This document shows, in pieces, positions 28,632-38,100 of a stretch of 52,856 nucleotides of DNA (the first letter of the stretch is position 1; every line of letters starts with the position of its first letter). Under the pieces are notes generated by a model. It was not told the origin of the DNA. It made no database searches and was given only the letters and a program-made list of their open reading frames with translations. This stretch comes from Enhygromyxa salina (GTDB taxonomy: Bacteria; Myxococcota_A; Polyangia; Nannocystales; Nannocystaceae). The stretch spans positions 1 to 52,856 of the forward strand of contig NZ_PVNK01000001.1 of the NCBI RefSeq assembly GCF_002994615.1. The letters are read 5' to 3'. A program made the translations under genes and the position numbers.

Positions 28632-31600
28632 GTGACCGACTCGACCACGACCGAGAGCTGGCAGGCCGAGGCCGATCTGCTCGCGGACGGCCGCGAGGTC
28701 CTCGAGCGGCAGTGCGCGACGACCCGCTATCGCCACCTGTTCCCGACCGGGCCGAACATGGCGCTGCTGTTTCGGGCCTACCAGGAGCTCGACCGCTGGC
28801 GCACGGTTCATCGCCGCTCGCCCGCGGATCCCCGCACCCGCCGGGGCGACCGTCGACGCTTCCACCGGCTGCTCAAGCGGCTCGTTCGCGCGGACGCGAT
28901 CGCCCGGGACCGACGCCTGCTGTGGCACTACCCCCTGCCCCGTCCACGTCGCCTCCGCTCCCGCCCGCCCGAGCTCGTCCTCGAGGCCCTCCACGAGATC
29001 GACGCCGACACCCGCCGCGACATCGCCGCGATCGTTCACGGCCGCGACCTGCCCGAACCGAGCGGCGTGACGGCGGCGAGCTCGATGGCCGCGACCAGCC
29101 GGGTGGACGGGCGCACCCACCGCGGGCTCGAGCAATTTCGTGACGCGCTGATCAACGCCGCCCTCGCCCACCCCAAGCAGATCCCCCGGCTCCACCCCCA
29201 GTACCTCCAGTTCATGGCCTCGCCGCAGCCGGTTCGGCGCAAGCATCCGATCGCCACGATGCTGCTCGTCAAGCTCCCGCTGCAGCTGCTGATGATCCTG
29301 GTCCTGCTGTTCAACGTCGCCTACCTCGGGGCCTACCACTTCTTCAATGACGAGCGCCTCGCCGAGTTCTTGACCGACAAGATCGGCGGGCTGCTCGACG
29401 GGCAGATCGCGTTCGGCAAGCTCCACTGGAGCCCGATGCTGATCGTCGATCTGGTCACGGGCCGGCCCCACACCCTCCACGGCTACGACGTCGAGGTCTG
29501 GGAGCCCTACAAGGTCGACGGGGTCGAAAAGTCCAAGCGCACGGCCTACGCCGAGCACGTCGAGGTCGAGCTGGTCATCCACGAGATCATCCCGTGGAAC
29601 CGCCTCGGCATCCCGGAGCTGCTCGAGATCCCCTGGGTCCTGCACTTCGAAGAGATCCAAAACCACGGCGAGCTGTGGGTCGACGTCCGCGCCTACCAAA
29701 ATCCCCACCGCGACGGCGAGTGGATGCTGAGCCTGATCAACGCCTTCGACACCTACGTCGACCTCGAGGCGCCCGCCGAGCTCAAGAAGCTGTCCTACCA
29801 GATCGACCGCGGCCACCTCGACGGCCTCGTGCTGACCCTCGACCTCGAGCAGCGCGCCGGCTGGGCCACGCGGCTCGAGTTCGACGAGATCGAGGTCGGC
29901 CTCGACTTCGAGGGCTGGGCGCCGGCCGAGTACGCCGACATGCCCGAGGCCAAGCCCGAGACCTTGCCGCTGCGCTACGAGGTCTCGGCCCGGGGCGGCC
30001 GCGGGGACTTCGTGATCGCCAACATCCACGACGGCCCGATCCCGATCGGCGAGCTCGGCGAGCTCGAGATCGCGTCGGGCATGAACTACCGACCGATCGG
30101 CGACCTGTGGATGCGCGGCGAGGCCGAGCTCGGGGGCTCGCCGAGCGCGTTCGAGGGCCGGCTGCTCGACCCCTTCGGCGATCTTCGCTTCGACTTCTCG
30201 CTTGGGACCACCGACCTCGGGCCGATCGCCGAGCTGCTGCTCCCGCCCAAGGCGGACGAGGCCGGCCGGATGCGGACCTTGGTCGCGGCCCAAGGCTCCC
30301 CCGCGAGCCTCAAGGCCACGGGCCCGGCCGACGACGTCGTGCTCCAGGCCGTCGGCCAGAACCTGACCCTCGATCTCTTCCCCGAGCCCGCGTGGGCCCT
30401 CGACGACGTCGACGTGTCGCTGTTCTTGGCCCGCGACCCGCGCCCCGACATCTGGCCCGAGCTCCCCACGACCCCGGCCGCAGCCGTCGGTGGTGCCGAC
30501 GCAGAGGAGCCCGACGACGGCCAGCGCTGGATCGTCTCGCTCGACACCCTCCGGGGCTCCGCGCTCGACGGGAGCGTTCGCCTCCACCGGCGCTCGGGCG
30601 AGGACCACATCGTGCTCCCGGCCGACGACGAGCCCTGGCTGGTCTCGCTCTACCTCGATCTGATCGACGTCGACCTCGGCCAGCTCGCGCCCTCGGACCC
30701 CGATCTCGGCGGGCTGCTCGCCGGCAGCACCAGCGGCGGGCTGCAGATCCACCAGGTCGTGCTCGGTGCGGAGGGCCTCGACCACGCCGAGGCCGAGCTC
30801 CAGAGCGTGGCCATCACCCGCGACCACGGCCCGGCCGACGACCACCTCCCGCGCAACATCCGGGCCGACGGCGAGGTCATCTGGGACGCCGAGGACGGCG
30901 TTGATCTGCGCGGCCTCAGGATCGGCGTCGACGGCGGGCAGCTGCGGATCAGCGGCGCCCTCGACCCCGAGTTCGAGCAGCTCGCTCCCACGACCGCGAG
31001 CGTCCGGGTCGACAACGGCGAGGCCTTCCTGCGCGCGTTCGGCTTGCCGCGCTGGTTCGACAGCCTCGCGGCCGATTTCTCCGCCAGCGGCCCGCTCAGC
31101 AACCCGCACGGCGCGGGCCGGCTCGACGTCGCCGGCGCCGGCTCCGGGGCCCTGGCCGTCGACGACATCCACGACGCCGCGCTCGAGTTCCGGCGCGGGA
31201 CCCTGTCACTGACCAGCCCCAACGTCGAGATGCTCGGCGGCCGCGGCCCGCTGTCGGCCGACCTCGTGCTGCTCGGCCCCAAGGGCAAGCCCCTCGCCGA
31301 CCCCAAGCTGCGCGTCGCCCTGCGCCTCGAAGACATCAACCGCCCCGACATCCTCGGCAGCGGGATCGGGGCCCAGCGAGCGACGATCAAGCTCGACCTC
31401 GACGACGGCAGCGCGGACCACCGCCCGGTCGCGGTCTCGAGCCTCCAGGCCCGGGGCAGCGCCTACGCCGAGACCCTGACCCTCGCCGATGTCGACTACC
31501 GCGACGCCGAGGCCAAGTTCGCGTTCACCCGCGAGGGCATCGACATCGAGCGCCTCAACCTCGACTACCACCGCCCGGTCAGCCCTGCGCTGGACCGTCG

Positions 31601-34600
31601 CGCCAGCGTGCCGGTCGGGACCGTCAGGGTCACGGGCAACGTCGGCTTCGACGAGGATCCGCGCCTCGATCTCGTCGTCCGGGCGACCAACCTGCCGCTG
31701 TCGGCGATCTCCAAGTCGCTCGACGCCGATCTTCCGGTCCGGGGCAAGATCGCGCACGGCAGCAAGCTCGACGTCAGCGGCAGCCTCCGGCGGCCCGACA
31801 TTCAGGGCCAGCTCGTGCTCGCGCAGCTCGGCGCGGCCGGCATCCCCCTCGGCGGCGGCGTGCTCCAATTCAAGAGCTCCGACGTGCCCTACCAGGCCGC
31901 CGAGCCCGAGCGCGCGGCGACCAACGCCCACCGCCAGATCAAGATCGAGGGTGACCTGACCGCCGCGCTCTTCGCGACCGCCGACGGCGTCGCCTCGTTC
32001 GACCGCGACGGTCGCCGCTTGCGGATCAAGCCCGACGACGGCAGCGAGGTCCACGAGCTCGTCGTGCCCGCGACGCGCACCCCGCAGGTCCGCGAGGGGG
32101 AGCACGTGCGCGCGGGCGAGCGCCTGGTCGACCCGCCCAAAGAGGCCGGGCGCGAGGGCGAGCTCGACTGGCGGATCGACGCGACCGTCGCCTTCGGTGG
32201 CGGGTCCGACAACCCGATCGAGGCCGCCGTCGACCTCAGCTTCTCGACCTTGCCCCTCGACACGCTCCTCGCCCACCCGAGCCGCGAGCAGTGGGCCGAG
32301 CAGATCGTCGGCGGGCTCCACGGCCTCGCGGTCGCGGCCCGCTACTGCCCGAGCCACGAGGGCGATCAGAGCCCGCTGCTCTCGGCCTGCGCCAAGCTCG
32401 ACCCCGAAGACCCCCGCCCCCTCGCCGGCGAGGCCGTGCGCATCGATCTCGGGCTCGCGCAGCTGTGGTACCGGGGCCGGCGCGAGGGCGGGGCCGTGAG
32501 CGGCGGCGATCCGTGCATGGATCGCGACACGACCTGCTCGATCAACTCCCTGAGCGCGCGCCTCGACGGCAGCGTCTTGACCCTGGCCGAGCCCTGGCGG
32601 GTCCGCAGCGGCGGCAAGCAGGGGCCCGAGCTGATCGTCGACGGCAGCTTCGATCTCGCGGGCGACGAGCTCGCAACGGGCGCGGGGTCAGAGCCCGAGC
32701 TCGGCTCCGTGCGCTCGGATCCGCCCGAGCAGTCGCCCCACCGCTGCGTGCCCGGTGTGCCCGACAACGCCAGCCTCCCGCCGGGCACCAGCGCCGCGAC
32801 GATCGCAGGCGGCCTCGACTTCAGCGCGATCGCGCCCTTCCTCGGCTCGCTCGGGGTCGACAGCCCGGTCGGCCACTTCGACATCGGCCTCGACGTCAGC
32901 GGCGTCATCACCCAGCCAACGGTGACCGGCTTCATCCGCCTGCCCAAAGACGAGCCGCTCGAGCTCAGCCTCGCCGACGACGAGCTCGACGAGCGCGGCC
33001 GCCAACGCTCGCGGCCGCTCCCGATCGAGGTCTCGCAGCTCGACCTGCGCATGGCCGGGGGCACGGTCTACCTCGACGGCGCGGTCGAGCTCTACGACGA
33101 GCTCCTGCGCTTCGGCGAGATCAACAACCGCCCGAGCTTCCTCGATCTCGCCGGGCCCTGCAGCGGCCGGTTCGGGCTCTCGGCCGCGGGCAGCATCGAC
33201 GGCGCGCTGATCCGCCGCCTCGTCCCCGATCTCGTCGAGAGCTCCGGCGGCGCGATCGAGCTGCGCGACTTTCATGCCGCTGGCGACCTCGCCCGGCTCG
33301 GAGGCGACGACAGCTCGGGCGACGACCACGAGCAGCCCGACGCCTTCGCCGAGCCCGACGATCCCTTCGCCTTCACACCCGCCGATCCCCTGCTCGACAT
33401 CCTCTCGGGCACCTTGAGCCTCGACCCCCAGGCGCTCCGTCTGTCCGTCGCCGACATCGGCGAGGTCCTCCTCACCTCCGGCATCGTCGAGCTGCGCCAG
33501 TGCACCCCGTCGCGGCCCTGCGGCTCGCCACCGAGCGCGGCCGCCCCCGGCGAGACCGTCTCCCGGCGCAAGCGCGGCGTCACCGTGTCGGTCGCGGGTC
33601 GGCGCTCGGCCGGGTCCACGAGCAAGCCCAGCGACGCCCTGACCGTCCGCGTCGGCGACCACGGTCGCGCCGACCTGTGGGGCGAGCTGGTCGTCTCGGA
33701 TACCTTCGATCGGATCGACAGCGCGACGCTGACCGTCGCGGCCAGCAACTTCCCGCTCGCGCTCGCCGACAACTCGGGGCGGACCGAGCTCGAGGCCACG
33801 CTCAGCAGCGATCGGCTCAGCTTCGAGACCGACGGCCTCAACGGCCGGATCAGCGGCGAGATCCTCGTCGATCACTCGACCTGGCTGCGCGACGCTCGCC
33901 AGGGCATCGCCGTCCTGTCCTTCGCCGACCCCTACCCCGCGCCGCCCTCGCAGCTGCCCGAGTTCATCCGCAGCCTCGAGCTCGACATGGAGCTGCGGAC
34001 CGGCGCGCCCTTTCGGATCGACAACAACGTGGCCAACCAGCTCGAGGCCCGGGCCGACCTGCGCCTGAGCGGGACGATCGGCGATCCCGACCTCAGCGGG
34101 ACGATCGACGTCGAGCGCGGGATCGTCGACATCGACATCCTCGGCGGGGCCTACGACGTCGCGCGCGGGCGCGTGCTCGTCAGCCACAACCTCGCCCAGA
34201 GCGCCGTCGACCTGTGGGCCGTCCGCCAAAAGCAGATCAAGATCAACAACCAGCTGCTGACCTTGAACCTCCACCTCAGCGGCACCCTCGACGCGATCCA
34301 GTGGGAGTGCACGGCCCCCGGAGACACCTCGGGCGCGCTCTCGACCGCGCGCGGGTGCGTCGACTACCTGATCTTCGACGCCGGCAACACCGACAGCGCG
34401 ATGTCCGACGTCCGCGACAGCCGCAACAACAACAACAACCTGCTCGGGACCCGCTTCTTGCCCCTCGCCGGGCGCCTCGCGCAGGTCGAGATCAACGAGG
34501 TCCTCGCGCGCGAAGTCCCCCGGGTCGAGAATTACCTGCCCTACGTGCGCTTTCGCGTCGACCAGCTCGGGGTCGTGATCGAGGCCGAGACCCGGCCCGA

Positions 34601-34838
34601 GTGGCTGCGCTGGGGCTGGGGTCGTTTGGGCCTCAACCTCCAGTACACCCGGGGGTATCCTGGCTCGGTCATCCGCGACAGCCGCTCGTTCTCCGGCCGC
34701 CTCGAGGTGCTCGAGAACGCCGCGCTCGAGGCGACCTTCGGACTTCGCAACTTCACCAACCGCGTGCTCATCGTCGACCCACCCAACTACCAGTCGATCC
34801 AGTATCGACAGCGCGCCGAGATCCCGAGCGCGCGCTGA
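28632..34838 (+). CDS. tamB: TamB-like translocation/assembly module protein with cytoplasmic N-terminal extension
   Basis: The protein is 2068 residues from GTG 28632. The only membrane segment is at about residues 215-236 (LLVKLPLQLLMILVLLFNVAYLG), preceded by about 200 residues of Arg-rich, presumably cytoplasmic sequence. The rest is an AsmA/TamB-type beta-rich lipid-transport groove with repeated short strands. The C-terminal about 370 residues match the TamB (DUF490) domain: DLRLSGTIGDPDLSGTIDVE, GVVDIDILGGAYDVARGRV-like, and a final LEVLENAALEATFGLRNFTN. TamB proteins bridge the inner and outer membrane and work with Omp85 TamA in outer-membrane protein or phospholipid delivery. An Omp85 gene follows directly. 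A Pro/Asp-rich insert lies at about 1560-1590. Confidence 0.88.
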   Translation: MTDSTTTESWQAEADLLADGREVLERQCATTRYRHLFPTGPNMALLFRAYQELDRWRTVHRRSPADPRTRRGDRRRFHRLLKRLVRADAIARDRRLLWHYPLPRPRRLRSRPPELVLEALHEIDADTRRDIAAIVHGRDLPEPSGVTAASSMAATSRVDGRTHRGLEQFRDALINAALAHPKQIPRLHPQYLQFMASPQPVRRKHPIATMLLVKLPLQLLMILVLLFNVAYLGAYHFFNDERLAEFLTDKIGGLLDGQIAFGKLHWSPMLIVDLVTGRPHTLHGYDVEVWEPYKVDGVEKSKRTAYAEHVEVELVIHEIIPWNRLGIPELLEIPWVLHFEEIQNHGELWVDVRAYQNPHRDGEWMLSLINAFDTYVDLEAPAELKKLSYQIDRGHLDGLVLTLDLEQRAGWATRLEFDEIEVGLDFEGWAPAEYADMPEAKPETLPLRYEVSARGGRGDFVIANIHDGPIPIGELGELEIASGMNYRPIGDLWMRGEAELGGSPSAFEGRLLDPFGDLRFDFSLGTTDLGPIAELLLPPKADEAGRMRTLVAAQGSPASLKATGPADDVVLQAVGQNLTLDLFPEPAWALDDVDVSLFLARDPRPDIWPELPTTPAAAVGGADAEEPDDGQRWIVSLDTLRGSALDGSVRLHRRSGEDHIVLPADDEPWLVSLYLDLIDVDLGQLAPSDPDLGGLLAGSTSGGLQIHQVVLGAEGLDHAEAELQSVAITRDHGPADDHLPRNIRADGEVIWDAEDGVDLRGLRIGVDGGQLRISGALDPEFEQLAPTTASVRVDNGEAFLRAFGLPRWFDSLAADFSASGPLSNPHGAGRLDVAGAGSGALAVDDIHDAALEFRRGTLSLTSPNVEMLGGRGPLSADLVLLGPKGKPLADPKLRVALRLEDINRPDILGSGIGAQRATIKLDLDDGSADHRPVAVSSLQARGSAYAETLTLADVDYRDAEAKFAFTREGIDIERLNLDYHRPVSPALDRRASVPVGTVRVTGNVGFDEDPRLDLVVRATNLPLSAISKSLDADLPVRGKIAHGSKLDVSGSLRRPDIQGQLVLAQLGAAGIPLGGGVLQFKSSDVPYQAAEPERAATNAHRQIKIEGDLTAALFATADGVASFDRDGRRLRIKPDDGSEVHELVVPATRTPQVREGEHVRAGERLVDPPKEAGREGELDWRIDATVAFGGGSDNPIEAAVDLSFSTLPLDTLLAHPSREQWAEQIVGGLHGLAVAARYCPSHEGDQSPLLSACAKLDPEDPRPLAGEAVRIDLGLAQLWYRGRREGGAVSGGDPCMDRDTTCSINSLSARLDGSVLTLAEPWRVRSGGKQGPELIVDGSFDLAGDELATGAGSEPELGSVRSDPPEQSPHRCVPGVPDNASLPPGTSAATIAGGLDFSAIAPFLGSLGVDSPVGHFDIGLDVSGVITQPTVTGFIRLPKDEPLELSLADDELDERGRQRSRPLPIEVSQLDLRMAGGTVYLDGAVELYDELLRFGEINNRPSFLDLAGPCSGRFGLSAAGSIDGALIRRLVPDLVESSGGAIELRDFHAAGDLARLGGDDSSGDDHEQPDAFAEPDDPFAFTPADPLLDILSGTLSLDPQALRLSVADIGEVLLTSGIVELRQCTPSRPCGSPPSAAAPGETVSRRKRGVTVSVAGRRSAGSTSKPSDALTVRVGDHGRADLWGELVVSDTFDRIDSATLTVAASNFPLALADNSGRTELEATLSSDRLSFETDGLNGRISGEILVDHSTWLRDARQGIAVLSFADPYPAPPSQLPEFIRSLELDMELRTGAPFRIDNNVANQLEARADLRLSGTIGDPDLSGTIDVERGIVDIDILGGAYDVARGRVLVSHNLAQSAVDLWAVRQKQIKINNQLLTLNLHLSGTLDAIQWECTAPGDTSGALSTARGCVDYLIFDAGNTDSAMSDVRDSRNNNNNLLGTRFLPLAGRLAQVEINEVLAREVPRVENYLPYVRFRVDQLGVVIEAETRPEWLRWGWGRLGLNLQYTRGYPGSVIRDSRSFSGRLEVLENAALEATFGLRNFTNRVLIVDPPNYQSIQYRQRAEIPSAR

Positions 34839-35183
34839 CCGGATCACCGCCCGACGGACATGCCTGGGTTCAAAGTTGCGGGACGGACAGGGCCCGAGCA
34901 CAGCGAGGGTGTCGGGGCCGCAGGCCCGAGTCGGGAGACGATAAAACCAGTCTCCATGGACCTGTGGGCCCGAGCGCAGCGAGGGTGTCGGGCCGCAGGC
35001 CCGAGTCGGGAGACGATAAAACCAGTCTCCATGGACCTGTGGGCCCGAGCGCAGCGAGGGTGTCGGGCCGCAGGCCCGAGTCGGGAGACGGTGAAACCAG
35101 TCTCCATGGACCTGTGGGCCCGAGCGCAGCGAGGGTGTCGGGCCGCAGGCCCGAGTCGGGAGACGATAAAACTAGTCCTCACG
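34839..35183. other. Intergenic stretch filled with tandem repeats before the Omp85 gene
   Basis: The 345 nt between the TamB stop and the preferred Omp85 start contain four tandem 75-bp repeats (annotated separately) and no independent gene. The Omp85 reading frame is open through the whole array because the unit is a multiple of three. Confidence 0.6.
34890..35178. repeat. Four tandem 75-bp repeats
   Basis: Units begin at 34890, 34966, 35041 and 35116 (spacings 76, 75, 75; the first unit has one extra G). Copies are nearly identical over GGGCCCGAGCGCAGCGAGGG and the following positions; the third has GTGAAA for ATAAAA, and the fourth diverges after position 35170. Each unit contains two hairpins: CCCGA-G-TCGGG, and GGAGAC-N10-GTCTCC (for example 34934-34955), the latter with an A-rich loop. 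It resembles a dispersed intergenic repeat family rather than coding sequence. Confidence 0.85.
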
Positions 35184-38100
35184 ATGATTGGGCTCTGGGC
35201 GCTGCTCCTGATGCCTGCCCGGAGCGTCGCGGCGCCGCCCGAGGACGAGGGCGCGCCAGCGGGTGAGCTCGCCGAGGACCTCGCGCCGGAGTCGAGCCCC
35301 GAGACCGCGCCCGAGACCGCGCCGGAGTCGAGCCCCGAGGCCGCACCCGAGGCCGCACCCGACCCCGCGCCGGAGTCGAGCCCCGAGACCGCGCCGGAGT
35401 CGAGCCCCGAGACCGCGCCCCGTCCCACACCCAGCCCCGCGCCCGCAGCGGAGGCCGACGGCGCGCCATCGATGCTCCCAGATACCGGCTGCGACCTGCG
35501 CAACCCCGGTGATCCCCTCTACCCCGTGGCCCAGGCGCTGTCGCTGATGCGGACCTCGAACCTCGAGCTGCGAAGCTGCAAGCAGGTCGCCGAGACCGGC
35601 CGGGGGCGACGGATGATCGAGGCCACGCTGCGCGGCTCGGATCAGAGCCTGCTCTTGTACCGTCTCGAGCGCCTCGCGGCCGACGGCTTCGAGATCTTCT
35701 TGACCCCGCTCGCGACCCACGAGGTCCTGATGGCCGCGCGCCCGGCCGTGAGCGGCGGCGGCGTCTACTACGTCGACGTCCAGCAGGTCAGCCTCTACGG
35801 CACCTTCGTGGCCGGCGACGATCGCAACCGGGTCGAGACGATCATCGGCCTGCGCCAGGGCGACTTCTATCCCTTCGAGTACGCCGCGCGCCTCGCCGAG
35901 CTCGGCTACCGGGCCGAGTTCTACCCCGTCGCCAAGGGCGAGGTCGTGATCGAGGTCCGCCCGGGTCGCTCGATCCGACGGGTCCGGATCCGCGGTCACC
36001 TCCCCCTGGCCAAGCGCGACATCCTCCGCCAGCTCAGCATCGACGCCCAGCCCGGGGCCCTCGCTCGCGGTCAGTGCGTCGAGCCCAAGCGCCTGCGCGA
36101 GGGCGATCCGCCGCCGATCTGCGACGGGCTCGACGTCGCGTGCCTCGAGTGGGAGCGCGACGAGCTCTCGCGCCTCGACCAGTTCATGTTCGACAGCGGC
36201 TTCTTCGACGGCAGCTCGCAGCTGGCCCTGGTCTGCGGCCGCGCGGGCGACGAGGCCGATCTCTACGTGTTCCTCGACAAGGGCAAGCCCTACAAGGTCG
36301 ACCGCCGCCGCGTGACCGTGCGCGACCTCGACGCCGAGCAGGCCGAGGCCGAGGGGCTCGGCGACGGGGAGCCCCTCGAAGATCGTGACCTCCGCTGGAT
36401 CCGGCGCCAGTTCGTGCCCAAGGTCCTCGGCGTGTTTCGGACCCGGATCACGCGCGAGTTCATGGACCGGGCCAAGCAGCGCGTGATCTCGGCCTACGCC
36501 GATCCCAACGCCGGGCTCGGCCGGTTCTGGCGCAGCGAGGCCACGACCCCGCACCCCGAGATCGAGATCGACGTCAGCTACGACGAGCTCGACGCCGAGA
36601 CCAGCTTCGACAATCACAACATCCCGATCGAGGTCTCGGTCGCCCGCGGGCCCGCGGTCCAGACCGAGTTCAAGCTGGCCCAGGCGTCCAAGCAACGCCG
36701 GATCCGCAGCTCGGGCCTGCGCTTCAGCGACGGCCAGCTCCGCAATCAGATCCAGCTGTTCAATCGCCGCGAGCCCGCGAGCGCGAGCGCGGCCCAGCGC
36801 GAGGCCGCCAACATCCGCGCCTTCTATCAGAGCCGCGGCTACCTGTTCGCGCGGATCGAGGGCCGCCACCTCGACTTCAAGTCGATGGACAAGCTCCGCT
36901 TCGAGATCGCCGAGGGCCCCAAGGTCGAGATCGCCGAGATCTCGATCACCCGCCCGGCCCGGCTCAACACCGACGTCGCCCGGCGGATCGAGCGGGCCTG
37001 GAACGGCGAGCGCAACCTGCGAAAGGGCCGCAAGTTCAGCGAGACCGACGCGCTGACCGACATCCAGACCGTGCTCGCGGCCTACAACGCCGAGGGCTAC
37101 CTGTGCGCCGACGTCTACATCCACCTCGCGTTTTGGCCCGACGCCCTCGATGACCCCACGGCCAGCGATCCTTCTGCGCCCGGGTCTTCGGCGGCCCCGG
37201 CCAAGGTCCGGGCCACGCTCCGGACCCAGGATCTGCTCGACAGCGGCGGCGAGGCCAAGTGGATCGAGCAATTCGACGCCGCCGGGCTGGCCGGGGTCCT
37301 GACGGCCGAGCGCGCGAAGATCTGGGTCCGTGTCCAGGTCGACCCCGGCCCGCGCCTGGTCACCGCCGCGAGCGAGGACGTCCGCTTCCTCGAGCAGCCG
37401 ATCCCCTTCTCGCGCAAGATCGAAGATCCGCTGGAGCGCGAGCCCACGCCCGAGGCCCGCGAGCTGGCCGCCGAGATCATCGAGCGCAGCCCGCTTCGCC
37501 GCCGCGACCAGACCGAGGCCGGCCTCGTCCCGATCACGCCCAACCTCGACCGCGACGTCCAGCGCTCGATCGTGGACCAGTACCGCAACAGCGGCTACCC
37601 GATCTCCGACGCCGAGCTGACCTGGCGCTACACCTCGCCCGGCGGCGTGGCCCTGACCGCCGACACCTCCCGCAACCTGCCCGACACGCGCTTCGGCATC
37701 TGCCTCAACCGCGCGTCCGAGAAGCAGGTCGAGGTCGAGCCGATCGTCAACCTCTACGAGGGCAAGGCCGGCGAATTCGGCGAGATCCTGTTTCGCGGCA
37801 ATTTCAAGACCCGCGAGTGGGTCTTGCGCCGCGAGCTCGAGTTCAAGACCGGCCAGCCCTACGAGCAGCGCCTAGTCGACGCCTCGGCCGCGTCGATCGA
37901 GGCCAGCGGCGTGGCCAATTCCGTGGTCATCAGCCCCTACCCCGTCAACTGTCGGTTCGAGGAGCCCGGGGTCTGCCAGGTCCACCAGGTCGTGTCCTTC
38001 GAGGAGGCCAAAGACATCGCCGCCTCGATCGACTTCGGCTTTGGCATCGCGACCCTCAACCCCTTCTATCTGTTCGTCAACCCGAGCTTCCCCAACATCG

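Noticed and set aside
25832..29143. Open frame of 1103 codons on the plus strand
   Set aside because: Runs antisense to the membrane ATPase and then out of frame into tamB; the ATPase has clear Walker motifs on the other strand.
34890..35178. CRISPR array
   Set aside because: The 75-bp units are directly adjacent with no unique spacers, and no cas genes are present.
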